Part shown: in pieces, positions 23,333 to 31,408 of the stretch
Layout: each line of letters opens with the position of its first letter
Numbering within the stretch: the stretch's first letter is position 1
Origin: an uncultured Erysipelotrichaceae bacterium
GTDB taxonomy: Bacteria > Bacillota_I > Bacilli_A > RFN20 > CAG-826
Direction: 5' to 3'
Assembly: GCA_902803285.1 (NCBI GenBank)
Contig: CADCPC010000030.1
Span: 1-35,520, forward strand
Length of the DNA: 35,520 nt
Translations under genes and position numbers: made by a program
Notes under the pieces: model-generated
What the model was told of the DNA's origin: nothing
Seen by the model: only the letters and a program-made list of their open reading frames with translations
Databases searched by the model: none

Positions 23333-24414
23333 TTGTGAGCCTCCTCGAATTCTTTCATGAATTTCACTAATGCTTCAACACCAGCTTTAGGCATAGCGTT
23401 ATAGATAGATGCTCTTAATCCACCAGTAGATCTATGACCTTTTAAGTTTGTGTATTTATATTTCTTAACTTCTTCTAAGAACAAAGCATCTAATTCTTCA
23501 CTCGGTGTCTTAAATGTAACATTCATTAATGAACGTGCTTCAGGAACAACACTTGTTTTGTAGAAACTAGAAGAATCAAGATAGTCATATAAGACTTTTG
23601 CTTTTTCTTCATTTAATTTCTTTCTAGCTTCTAAACCACCAGTTCTAAGTAGCCACTTAAAGACCTTACCGCAGATATAAATACCATATGTAGGTGGGGT
23701 GTTATACATAGAACCATTTTCACAGTGTAGAGCATATTTTAAATATGCAGGAAGAGGAAGTTCGTTAGTTCTTGCTACTAAATCATCTCTGATAATGATA
23801 ATTGTGACTCCAGCAGGCCCAACATTCTTTTGAGCTCCAGCGTAAATCATGCCAAATTTCTTAACATCGATTGGTTCGCTTAAGAAACAAGAAGACATAT
23901 CACAAATTAATGGAATATCTCCTGTATCTGGATATTCTTTAAATTTAGTACCGTAAATGGTGTTGTTGTCACACATGTAGACGTAATCACTATCTTTATT
24001 AAATTTAATGTTCTTGACATTAGGAATGTAAGAGAATTTCTTATCTTCACTAGAAGCGACTACTCTCACTTCGCCAAATAATTTAGCGTCCGCTATCGCT
24101 TTCTTTGTCCAGACACCAGTATGAATATAATCAGCCTTCTTATTAACAGTCATTAAATTCATTGGGATCATACCAAATTGAAGTGTTGCGCCACCTTGTA
24201 AGAACAAAACTCTATAGTTATCAGGAATACCAACGAGTTCTCTTAAGTCAGCTTCTGCTTCATCAATGATTTGTTGGAAGATTTTGCTACGATGGCTCAT
24301 CTCCATCACAGACATGCCACTTCCATGGTAGTCAAGCATTTCTTCTGCTGTTTCTTTAAGCACCTCTTCTGGCAACATAGCTGGTCCAGCAGAAAAGTTA
24401 TAAATTCTTGCCAT
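23329..24414 (-). CDS. serC: Phosphoserine aminotransferase
   Basis: A 361-residue class V aminotransferase that converts 3-phosphohydroxypyruvate and glutamate to phosphoserine and 2-oxoglutarate. It begins with the typical FSAGPAMLPEEVL and has MEMSHRS, QGGATLQF and the PLP lysine K196 in GAQKNVGPAG. The GHRSTGGLRASIYNA segment near the C-terminus is diagnostic. It is transcribed with gdhA, which makes the glutamate donor, and with serA. Confidence 0.95.
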   Translation of the reverse strand: MARIYNFSAGPAMLPEEVLKETAEEMLDYHGSGMSVMEMSHRSKIFQQIIDEAEADLRELVGIPDNYRVLFLQGGATLQFGMIPMNLMTVNKKADYIHTGVWTKKAIADAKLFGEVRVVASSEDKKFSYIPNVKNIKFNKDSDYVYMCDNNTIYGTKFKEYPDTGDIPLICDMSSCFLSEPIDVKKFGMIYAGAQKNVGPAGVTIIIIRDDLVARTNELPLPAYLKYALHCENGSMYNTPPTYGIYICGKVFKWLLRTGGLEARKKLNEEKAKVLYDYLDSSSFYKTSVVPEARSLMNVTFKTPSEELDALFLEEVKKYKYTNLKGHRSTGGLRASIYNAMPKAGVEALVKFMKEFEEAHK

Positions 24415-24428
24415 AATAAAATTCTCCT

Positions 24429-25646
24429 TTATTTAGTAATTCTTTTGGCTTCTAAGTAATATCTTTTTTCATTAGCGTGTCCCATCGAGAAACTCTTTCT
24501 TGGTAAGACAGCGTCTTTACTTAAATAATCAAATAAGTCATCCTTGGTTAGAGATGGCATAAATATCGCCACACTATGAGGATTCTCATCAGCGACTTTT
24601 AATAATTCGTCATCATCGTGAATAAAGTCAATTTTCACATCTTTATGTTCTTCTAGATATTTATCTAGGAAAGTTTGTATTTTCAAATAATCTTGAGGAG
24701 CGTTTTTCTCAATAAAGAAATCGATTTTTCCTATTTCTTTTTCGTAAATATATGAGTGATATTCTCCATGACAGCATTCCATTAGTTTTGGAATGAAGTC
24801 TTCTTTTACTCCAAATAGAATTCTATGGATTGGTTCAAAGATAATGCCATCATCATATAAGTTATTAGCCTCTACCAAAGCATATCTAGCTGGATGAGAA
24901 ATTCTTTCTTCTTCGCCTAGTCCCTTTTTCACTTCTTCCCAATGTGCTTTTGCAGTTGCTAGAGAATGGTTGCCATCTCCCACAATAAACAAAAGACCAT
25001 TGTTATTCTTATAGAATAAGTCATTGAATTTATTAATTACTGAAGCGGTATCACTAATCTTATAACCACGAATATGACCACCATCTTTATTTAGTTCAAA
25101 GTCATAAACTTTTTCTAATTTGTCTCTACTACTATATAGAGGTTCGACAATCGTCTTATCTTTATCATCAAATAATAGTAAGACATGTGGCAATTCCACT
25201 TTCGCATCTTTCCTGATTTGTAATCTAGGAGGGATGCGTTCTACGATTGTAGCTTCGCTCGCTCTAATCAAAGCGTGGCTACCTTTAGTAAAATCGTAAT
25301 CTTCTAAATCAATGGAGATGATAAGTCCTAATCTTCTCACTCCATATGAAGTTATTCTTTCAACTAAAATAAAACTCTCACCGATGTCTTCTAACACATT
25401 ATTTTTTAAATAATCATCAATATGGTTATTAATATTTTTAATGTATTCAGCCTTATTAGTGTTTTCTAAATATGCTTCAGGATAAATCATATGAAAAGTT
25501 GATGGTTCATCACCAATATAACTCTTCAAAGAATCCCAATATGTAATATTGCTTGTATATTGGTCACAAGCAATAACAGCATATTTAGACATATCCACTC
25601 CCTTCTTAGGGAGTAATATACGAGAAGCTTTAACGGTTTTAATCAT
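24429..25646 (-). CDS. DUF1015 family protein in the serine operon
   Basis: A protein of about 405 residues of the DUF1015 family, recognised by DQYTSN near the N-terminus, PPRLQIRKDA and VGDGNHSLATAK. The GDGNHS motif resembles the GxHR box of ParB/SerK-like enzymes, some of which phosphorylate free serine. I choose ATG 25646 over 25652: it forms TAATG with the gdhA stop and has AAGGAG 7 bases upstream. It lies between gdhA and serC, and no serB-type phosphatase is present in the window. A role in phosphoserine/serine conversion is therefore an attractive inference, but the reaction is unproven here. Confidence 0.8.
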   Translation of the reverse strand: MIKTVKASRILLPKKGVDMSKYAVIACDQYTSNITYWDSLKSYIGDEPSTFHMIYPEAYLENTNKAEYIKNINNHIDDYLKNNVLEDIGESFILVERITSYGVRRLGLIISIDLEDYDFTKGSHALIRASEATIVERIPPRLQIRKDAKVELPHVLLLFDDKDKTIVEPLYSSRDKLEKVYDFELNKDGGHIRGYKISDTASVINKFNDLFYKNNNGLLFIVGDGNHSLATAKAHWEEVKKGLGEEERISHPARYALVEANNLYDDGIIFEPIHRILFGVKEDFIPKLMECCHGEYHSYIYEKEIGKIDFFIEKNAPQDYLKIQTFLDKYLEEHKDVKIDFIHDDDELLKVADENPHSVAIFMPSLTKDDLFDYLSKDAVLPRKSFSMGHANEKRYYLEAKRITK

Positions 25647-26992
25647 TAACATACTCCTTGAGCAAGCATTGCATCATAGACTTTTAAGAATCCGGCAATA
25701 TTAGCACCTAACGCTAAATTACGAGGTTGTCCATATTTAACAGCAGTGTCGTGGCAGTTCTTAAAGATACGTTTCATGATCTCTTCTAATTTTTGATCAA
25801 CTTCTTCGAATGTCCAAGATAAGTGCATCGCATTTTGGCTCATCTCAAGACCGCTGACAGCAACTCCACCTGCGTTACTTGCTTTGCCTGGTGCAAATAA
25901 GACGTCATGAGTGTTGAAATATCTAATTGCTTCAACATCAGTAGGCATATTTGCTCCTTCTACTAACATATAGCAGCCATTCTTTTTAAGAATCTCTGCT
26001 TCCTTAAGAGAGATTTCTCCTTGGGTAGCGCATGGAAGAGCAATATCACATGGGACAGACCATAATCCTCTTGAATTAGGAACGAACTCCACTCCTTTAT
26101 GTGTTGAAGCATATTCTTTAGAGAATAAGCCTTTTTTCTTTGATAATTCGACAATGTAAGGAACATCTAATCCGTTAGGATTACTAACATATCCATCAAT
26201 ATCACTCATACCTACCAAGATAGCACCTAATTCATGGGCCTTTTGAGCGGCCATACCACCGACTTTTCCACATCCTGAGATAATAACTCTCTTGCCTTGG
26301 AAATCGCTGTTAAAATAGGTTTTTAGCATTTCTCTGGCAAAATATAATAAGCCATATCCAGTAGCTTCTGGTCTAGCCAAAGAACCACCATAAGAAACAT
26401 TCTTACCAGTGAATACTCCACCCCATTCATTTTGGAGTTTCTTATACATGCCAAACATGTATCCGACTTCTCTAGCCCCAAATCCTAAATCTCCTGCTGG
26501 AACATCAGTATCTTTGCCGATATGACGATATAATTCACTCATAAATGATTGACAGAATCTCATTACTTCACCATCGCTCTTACCACGTGGATCAAAATCT
26601 GCCCCACCTTTACCGCCTCCCATAGGGAGTCCAGTTAAGGAGTTTTTAAATGTTTGTTCAAAACCTAAAAACTTAAGAATTGACAAATTGACAGAAGGAT
26701 CAAATCTCATTCCACCTTTGTAAGGTCCAATCGCAGAGTTAAACTGCACACGATAGCCAGTATTCACTCTAATCTTTCCTTGGTCATCAACCCAAGGGAC
26801 TCTCATTTGAATTACTCTTTCAGGAACGATAAGTCTTTCTAAGATAGAAAATTCTTCGATTTTTGGATCCTTATCCACTAAAAAATCCATGGAGTCAAAA
26901 AATTCTTCAACCGCTGCGACGAATTCTTTTTCGTTGCCATACTTATTTTTAACATCAGCGAGAAGATTATTTAAATAAGCGCTTTTATACAT
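25646..26992 (-). CDS. gdhA: NADP-type glutamate dehydrogenase
   Basis: A 448-residue hexameric-type glutamate dehydrogenase, the same length as E. coli GdhA, that aminates 2-oxoglutarate with ammonia. Diagnostic parts are YKGGMRFDP, LPMGGGKGG (substrate lysines), PAGDLGFGAREVGYM and the Rossmann loop SGCGKVGG. A longer frame begins at 27034 with a hydrophobic, Cys-containing leader. The ATG at 26992, before YKSAYLNNLL, fits the family, and AAAGGA precedes it by about 13 bases. As first gene of gdhA-DUF1015-serC-serA, it can capture ammonia set free by the purine island. Confidence 0.94.
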   Translation of the reverse strand: MYKSAYLNNLLADVKNKYGNEKEFVAAVEEFFDSMDFLVDKDPKIEEFSILERLIVPERVIQMRVPWVDDQGKIRVNTGYRVQFNSAIGPYKGGMRFDPSVNLSILKFLGFEQTFKNSLTGLPMGGGKGGADFDPRGKSDGEVMRFCQSFMSELYRHIGKDTDVPAGDLGFGAREVGYMFGMYKKLQNEWGGVFTGKNVSYGGSLARPEATGYGLLYFAREMLKTYFNSDFQGKRVIISGCGKVGGMAAQKAHELGAILVGMSDIDGYVSNPNGLDVPYIVELSKKKGLFSKEYASTHKGVEFVPNSRGLWSVPCDIALPCATQGEISLKEAEILKKNGCYMLVEGANMPTDVEAIRYFNTHDVLFAPGKASNAGGVAVSGLEMSQNAMHLSWTFEEVDQKLEEIMKRIFKNCHDTAVKYGQPRNLALGANIAGFLKVYDAMLAQGVC

Positions 26993-27045
26993 AATTATTA
27001 TTAGTTCCTTTCTCAGACAGAAAAAAACACACACTTAAAAGTGCA

Positions 27046-27108
27046 TAAAAAATAGTGATTAGATTGTCCAATTAAAATTCATTGACACAATTAGATTATC
27101 ACTATTTT
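27046..27108. terminator. Long inverted repeat between guaD-like gene and gdhA
   Basis: AAAATAGTGAT (27049-27059) and ATCACTATTTT (27098-27108) are perfect 11-base arms 38 bases apart, with partly complementary inner sequence. On the minus strand the second arm runs into TTTTTTATGC. It can act as a terminator for the deaminase gene. It may equally be a regulatory structure in the gdhA leader, since no other clear gdhA promoter is seen. Confidence 0.5.
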
Positions 27109-27130
27109 ATTTTTTTTCAAGTTTACTATT

Positions 27131-27586
27131 CTAGTAGAGTTGGTGTGTGAGGTTCATATACTCGCCATAAAGTTTAAGGCAAGCTTTTCTATCTAATTCC
27201 ACGACTAGTTTTTCTCTTTCGCCAGGACGTTGCATATCGTAAAATTTCTTATCTCTAAATCCAATACCTTCGGTATCGATAATATTACAGCCGTAATAAA
27301 CCTTATCAATATTAGCCCAAAGAATTGCAGACATGCACATCGGACACGGTTCACCAGTTGTGTATAATTCACAACCGCTTAAGTCAAATGTTCCAAGTTT
27401 TTTACATGCTTTATGAATCGCCATCATTTCTCCGTGGCAAGTTGGATCATTATTTTTTAATACTTGATTGTGTCCTTTGCCTACGACAACACCATCTTTA
27501 ACAATGACTGCCCCAAAAGGACCACCATGGCCAAGTTTAATACCTTTTCTGGCTTCGTTAATCGCCATTCTCATATACTTATTCAT
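27131..27586 (-). CDS. guaD: Guanine deaminase-like CDA-fold deaminase
   Basis: A 151-residue zinc deaminase of the cytidine-deaminase fold. The zinc site is His51 (CHGE, with E53 as proton shuttle) plus C81 and C84 (PCPMC). GGPFGAVIV and the C-terminal end of about this length match the Bacillus GuaD/nucleoside deaminase group rather than TadA, which has HAE and a different tail. Guanine deamination gives xanthine, a direct substrate for the nearby molybdenum hydroxylases (inference). GGAG precedes the ATG, and TATAAT on the minus strand near 27613-27618 could be its -10. A tRNA- or cytosine-type substrate cannot be excluded. Confidence 0.78.
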   Translation of the reverse strand: MNKYMRMAINEARKGIKLGHGGPFGAVIVKDGVVVGKGHNQVLKNNDPTCHGEMMAIHKACKKLGTFDLSGCELYTTGEPCPMCMSAILWANIDKVYYGCNIIDTEGIGFRDKKFYDMQRPGEREKLVVELDRKACLKLYGEYMNLTHQLY

Positions 27587-27645
27587 AAGGTTTTCTCCGT
27601 TCTTATTTATTATATAATCATTTTGAATTACAGCGTCTTTTTTTA

Positions 27646-29208
27646 TTAAGGCTCTTCAACTAATTGCCTAAAGATTTTTAAATTGCAATTGGATTGGATA
27701 AAAGTTGTATAGTCATTTTTACCAAGCATAATAATCTTATTTTCTGATAAAAAACTATCATTCCAAATTGGAGATAAATTGTTTCCAATGACACCCAAAT
27801 CAACATGTCCGTTGCACAAAATGCATGTATTTCTATCATCTACCGTGACAACATGAGGCTCTAAAGTCGAATTGCCACATGAGCAATACACTCTGTGCTG
27901 ATTTCCGTTTGCCCAAATATACCCATGTAAATCATTATGAGAGTGGTTGCTTGCGTAGATATCATAATTTCCAGAACCGAGATTGATAACCTTGAGATAA
28001 TAGGTATTGTTTGCTAGTAAAGTGTGTGTTAACGACATATCTCCAAAAGCGGAAGAAGTAGTCTTTGTGATTAAAGGGTTAGACTGGATATCTTGGTAAA
28101 GTGATGCTTGAATATTAACTCCACTATTGTCATAAAATTCATAATTTGACGTTGAATTAACAACTATTTTGTACCATTGATAATCATTTGTTGACATATT
28201 TTTCAAAGGGGTAATGTGTTGATTAGACGACAATGTTACCGATGGTATAGCAGCCAAAAGAGAGCTATACGCATTCAATCTGCCTCCACTTACACACTTA
28301 TTAGTCATGGAAGGAATGGCATCAACATTATTCAAAATTATATTTTTTATTTGAATTGCAGAAAGAGATGGGTTTGTTGATTTAATCAAAGCAGCAACGG
28401 CAGTTACATGAGGTGCGGCAAATGATGTTCCATGAGCATATTTATAATTGGAAGGAACTGGGTCCGTTGTATAAATCGAAGAACCTGGTGCAAATAGATC
28501 AACGGTAGTCTGTCCAAAATTCGAAAAATTGCTTATCGCATCAGACGAATCCGATGATCCTACCGAAATTATGTTGCCATATGGATATCCAGACGGATAA
28601 TGCGGATTAGTATCGTTATCTCTAGTGTCGTTGCCAGCTGATGCAACTATCAATCCTGAATAATTGCTTATAGCATTTTTTATCAAAAGATTGCTTGAAT
28701 AGTCACCAAAACTCATGTTTAAAATATCAATACCATTATTTTTTGCATAGATAATGGCGCTTCTAATTGCCCAATTGTCAAAATTGCCATTTGCGTCGCA
28801 AACAACACGGAGCGAGATTAAATCTACATTCCAGCATATTCCACTCATTCCGTTTTGATTGTTTGTTGCAGCCCCTATAATACCAGCAACATTTGTTCCA
28901 TGTCCGATATTGTCGACAGCTGGGTTTGTGTAATCAGTTATATATCCTTTGCTCAATGTGGAATTGATAGATAATTCTTGATGTGATGTGTCAACACCGC
29001 TATCAATTATGCCAACCTTAACAGTGTTGCTACCAGTTGATATTGTCCAACCATCATTAATGTTGATTTTATCTAATCCCCATTGTGAAGACCTGTTTGT
29101 ATCATTAGCAATCACTGACTCCAAATGAAAAGAATAGCTTTTAATATGGATAAAACACATTGGAACTAATAGTGGCACAATCGAAACAAATCTGAAATAT
29201 TTACTCAT
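27646..29208 (-). CDS. Secreted subtilisin-like serine protease (S8), no propeptide
   Basis: The 520-residue protein starts with a signal peptide or membrane anchor (residues 5-21). The catalytic domain begins almost at once, with Asp69 (GIIDSGVD), His103 (GHGTNVAG), the oxyanion Asn193 (SAGND) and Ser262 (HGTSFAAPHV). Residues about 330-425 resemble a bacterial pre-peptidase C-terminal beta domain. A tail at about 425-465 has YCSCG...H...CILCNGH, a possible zinc knuckle. Residues 1-45 leave no room for the usual 70-100 residue inhibitor I9-type propeptide. The upstream neighbour, 15 bp away, is a lipoprotein with two propeptide-like domains. Codon choice is less biased than in the housekeeping genes nearby. 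Confidence 0.9.
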   Translation of the reverse strand: MSKYFRFVSIVPLLVPMCFIHIKSYSFHLESVIANDTNRSSQWGLDKININDGWTISTGSNTVKVGIIDSGVDTSHQELSINSTLSKGYITDYTNPAVDNIGHGTNVAGIIGAATNNQNGMSGICWNVDLISLRVVCDANGNFDNWAIRSAIIYAKNNGIDILNMSFGDYSSNLLIKNAISNYSGLIVASAGNDTRDNDTNPHYPSGYPYGNIISVGSSDSSDAISNFSNFGQTTVDLFAPGSSIYTTDPVPSNYKYAHGTSFAAPHVTAVAALIKSTNPSLSAIQIKNIILNNVDAIPSMTNKCVSGGRLNAYSSLLAAIPSVTLSSNQHITPLKNMSTNDYQWYKIVVNSTSNYEFYDNSGVNIQASLYQDIQSNPLITKTTSSAFGDMSLTHTLLANNTYYLKVINLGSGNYDIYASNHSHNDLHGYIWANGNQHRVYCSCGNSTLEPHVVTVDDRNTCILCNGHVDLGVIGNNLSPIWNDSFLSENKIIMLGKNDYTTFIQSNCNLKIFRQLVEEP

Positions 29209-29223
29209 ATTCGTATCTTATAA

Positions 29224-30018
29224 TTAACATAAATTGGCATACAAAACATAAGGATTGTTGGCTATTTTTCTAATGTTCTTGCACAGGTTAAGATGTGATT
29301 CACAATCAATTGTAACCTTCAACATTTTTCTTCCACCAGCAAGAGACTCTAAACGTGGCCAAGTATAAAAATTATCACTAATTTCAGTAATAGATAGTTC
29401 AGGAAAATCAGAAATAGAATACTCCTTATCTTGACAGCCATTTTTAAGTATTAAGATTAGCTCATTTTTTGAAAAATAATAATATGGGGGCAAGCCTGTT
29501 TGCGGATCGGTAAAGTGTTGGCTTTGTGTATATTCAATCATTGCATCTGCATAAGCCACATCAACAAACGATGGTTCTAATTCTGCTTTATTAAATTCAA
29601 AATAAGTAGTTTCAATAGGACACGCTTTTATTGAATAAATAAGCGGATTTTGTCTGAGAGCTTTTTTTGTTGTTTCAGGTGTGTTTGGCAAATAATAACC
29701 ACACTCTGGAACATTAATCATAGCAAGCAGTGCTTTTCTATATCCGCCACATGCTCTAGTATTGTTTTCATCAATTTCAACAGACAATAAGTTAGCTCCA
29801 GGAAAATCATCTATAGTGTATTCTTTATCAGACATAGAAGCTTCATGATTTAAAATAATGGTGATTCTATCAAGATGATAATAGTCTTCTGACCAGCAGT
29901 ATTCCCATCTAAAAAACGCACAATCAGCAAATGTCATTTGTGAATCAACGTTTCTTTGTGAACACGCAGAAAACATTAACAAAGGAAGCAGACAAATTTT
30001 GCAAATACTTTTCTTCAT
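29224..30018 (-). CDS. Putative lipoprotein with two propeptide-like repeats
   Basis: A 264-residue protein with a signal sequence ending in a lipobox-like LMFSAC (Cys19). It contains two homologous halves, residues about 50-132 and 185-264. Each has a strand of the type ITIIL or LILIL, then KEYTIDDFP or KEYSISDFP, a central RKALLAM or RKMLKVT strand, and a closing NPLIYSI or NPYVLYA. The closing 'NP-hydrophobic-Y-A' box resembles the end of protease propeptides in secreted clostridial subtilases. With a propeptide-less S8 protease gene 15 bp downstream, a chaperone or inhibitor acting in trans is the favoured guess. No ribosome binding site is seen, and a TATTAT box lies just before the ATG. 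Confidence 0.65.
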   Translation of the reverse strand: MKKSICKICLLPLLMFSACSQRNVDSQMTFADCAFFRWEYCWSEDYYHLDRITIILNHEASMSDKEYTIDDFPGANLLSVEIDENNTRACGGYRKALLAMINVPECGYYLPNTPETTKKALRQNPLIYSIKACPIETTYFEFNKAELEPSFVDVAYADAMIEYTQSQHFTDPQTGLPPYYYFSKNELILILKNGCQDKEYSISDFPELSITEISDNFYTWPRLESLAGGRKMLKVTIDCESHLNLCKNIRKIANNPYVLYANLC

Positions 30019-30045
30019 ATAATAATATTAAACTAAAACAATCTA

Positions 30046-30070
30046 ACAAAAAAGCCCCAAAAGGGGCTCT
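30046..30070 (-). terminator. Terminator after pmbA
   Basis: On the minus strand AGCCCC, loop TTTT, GGGGCT is followed by TTTTTG. It closes the tldD-pmbA transcript. Confidence 0.9.
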
Positions 30071-30085
30071 TATATTAGTACGTAA

Positions 30086-31408
30086 TTATTTACCTGTAAT
30101 AGTTAATTCCTTAACAATAATAGAAGGGCAGCTTGTTCCACTTGGTGAAACTTCAACATTGCCTCCAACAGTTTCAACGTCTTTAAAGACGTCTAATAAG
30201 TTGCCAGAAACAGTGATGATATCAAGTCCTCTGCCTTGCTTACCGTTTTCAATCAAGAAACCACTAGATTGTAACGAGAAGTTACCTGATTGAGCGTTAA
30301 GTCCAGCGTGTAAACCACTTACTTCAGTAACATAAATGCCATTACCAACTTCTGCAAATAATTCTTCCAAGGATTTCTTGCCAGGTTTTAAGCATAAGAA
30401 TGTTGGACCAACTTCAATTCTACTGCCATATCTATGGCCATTACCTGTAGATTCAACACCCTCTTTAGCGGCAGTTGTTAAGTTATGTAAGTAGCATTCG
30501 AGAACACCGTTTTTAATAATTGCTCTATTACTTGTAGCAACACCTTCATCATCAAACCATTTTGAAAAGACATTTCTTGCTAATGGTTTATCTTCGATAG
30601 TGATTTTGCTACTTGCAACTTTGCTACCTAATTTTCCTTCAAAGAAGGATGAGTGTTTTTGCACTTCTTCAGCGCTTGCAGAATCAATTAATGCAGACAT
30701 GAATGAAGAGACAACGCTTGGTGATAAAACGACTTTGTATTGGTTAGAATCGCATGGTTCTCCACCGAGTTGCTCAACAGTCTTCTTACCGATTTTAGCG
30801 CCAAGAGCAGGGATATCAACTTTAGAGAAGTCATTATCAAGAACTAAATCATAGCCTGATTTGACTTGTCCGTTTTCCATTGCAAGAGCAACACCAACAA
30901 CTACAAAGTAGTTAGATTTCTGTGAGAGTTTTAAGCCTCTAGAATTCATCAATGTTGTCACTGATTTGCTTTCAGAATATTCAACTGCTTGAACTTCCAC
31001 GATACGTGGATCATAGCTTCTAATTGCAGCGTCAAGTCCTTTAACTTTTTCAATCTTTTCTTCGACAGAAATTTTTTCTAAAGATGGATTGAAGGTGTTG
31101 ATTTTTTTATATTTTGGAGATCCATGGAAAATGATTTGTGGATCTTCATTCTCAATGACTTTAGCGTTAGCGACGATTTCTCTAACTAAGTATTCAGCTT
31201 TTTCTTTGTTAAATACATCACAAGATGCTGCGCCAAATTTACCATTTACTAATCCTCTAGCTTGAATGGAAAAACCATTGTTAGAAGAATAGTTATCTAC
31301 TTCTCCGTGAAATAAGGAGAAAGATAAATTGTATGATTGGCTGATAAATAATTCAGCTTCTTCAATGCCTGCTAATTTAGCAAGTTCAAAAAACTTATCG
31401 TATTTCAT
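30086..31408 (-). CDS. pmbA: TldE/PmbA metalloprotease subunit
   Basis: The 440-residue non-catalytic partner of TldD. The TldD/TldE heterodimer is a cytosolic peptidase that in enterobacteria matures microcin B17 and degrades unfolded peptides. Family marks are a paired N-terminal domain (FSLFHGEVDNYSSNN), LMNSRGLKLSQ in the middle, and FLENGKQG-type C-terminal strands ending in VSGNLLDVFKDVE. No HExxxH motif is present, as expected for the E subunit. The ATG overlaps the tldD stop (TAATG) and GGAGG stands within the tldD end, so translation is coupled. Confidence 0.93.
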   Translation of the reverse strand: MKYDKFFELAKLAGIEEAELFISQSYNLSFSLFHGEVDNYSSNNGFSIQARGLVNGKFGAASCDVFNKEKAEYLVREIVANAKVIENEDPQIIFHGSPKYKKINTFNPSLEKISVEEKIEKVKGLDAAIRSYDPRIVEVQAVEYSESKSVTTLMNSRGLKLSQKSNYFVVVGVALAMENGQVKSGYDLVLDNDFSKVDIPALGAKIGKKTVEQLGGEPCDSNQYKVVLSPSVVSSFMSALIDSASAEEVQKHSSFFEGKLGSKVASSKITIEDKPLARNVFSKWFDDEGVATSNRAIIKNGVLECYLHNLTTAAKEGVESTGNGHRYGSRIEVGPTFLCLKPGKKSLEELFAEVGNGIYVTEVSGLHAGLNAQSGNFSLQSSGFLIENGKQGRGLDIITVSGNLLDVFKDVETVGGNVEVSPSGTSCPSIIVKELTITGK

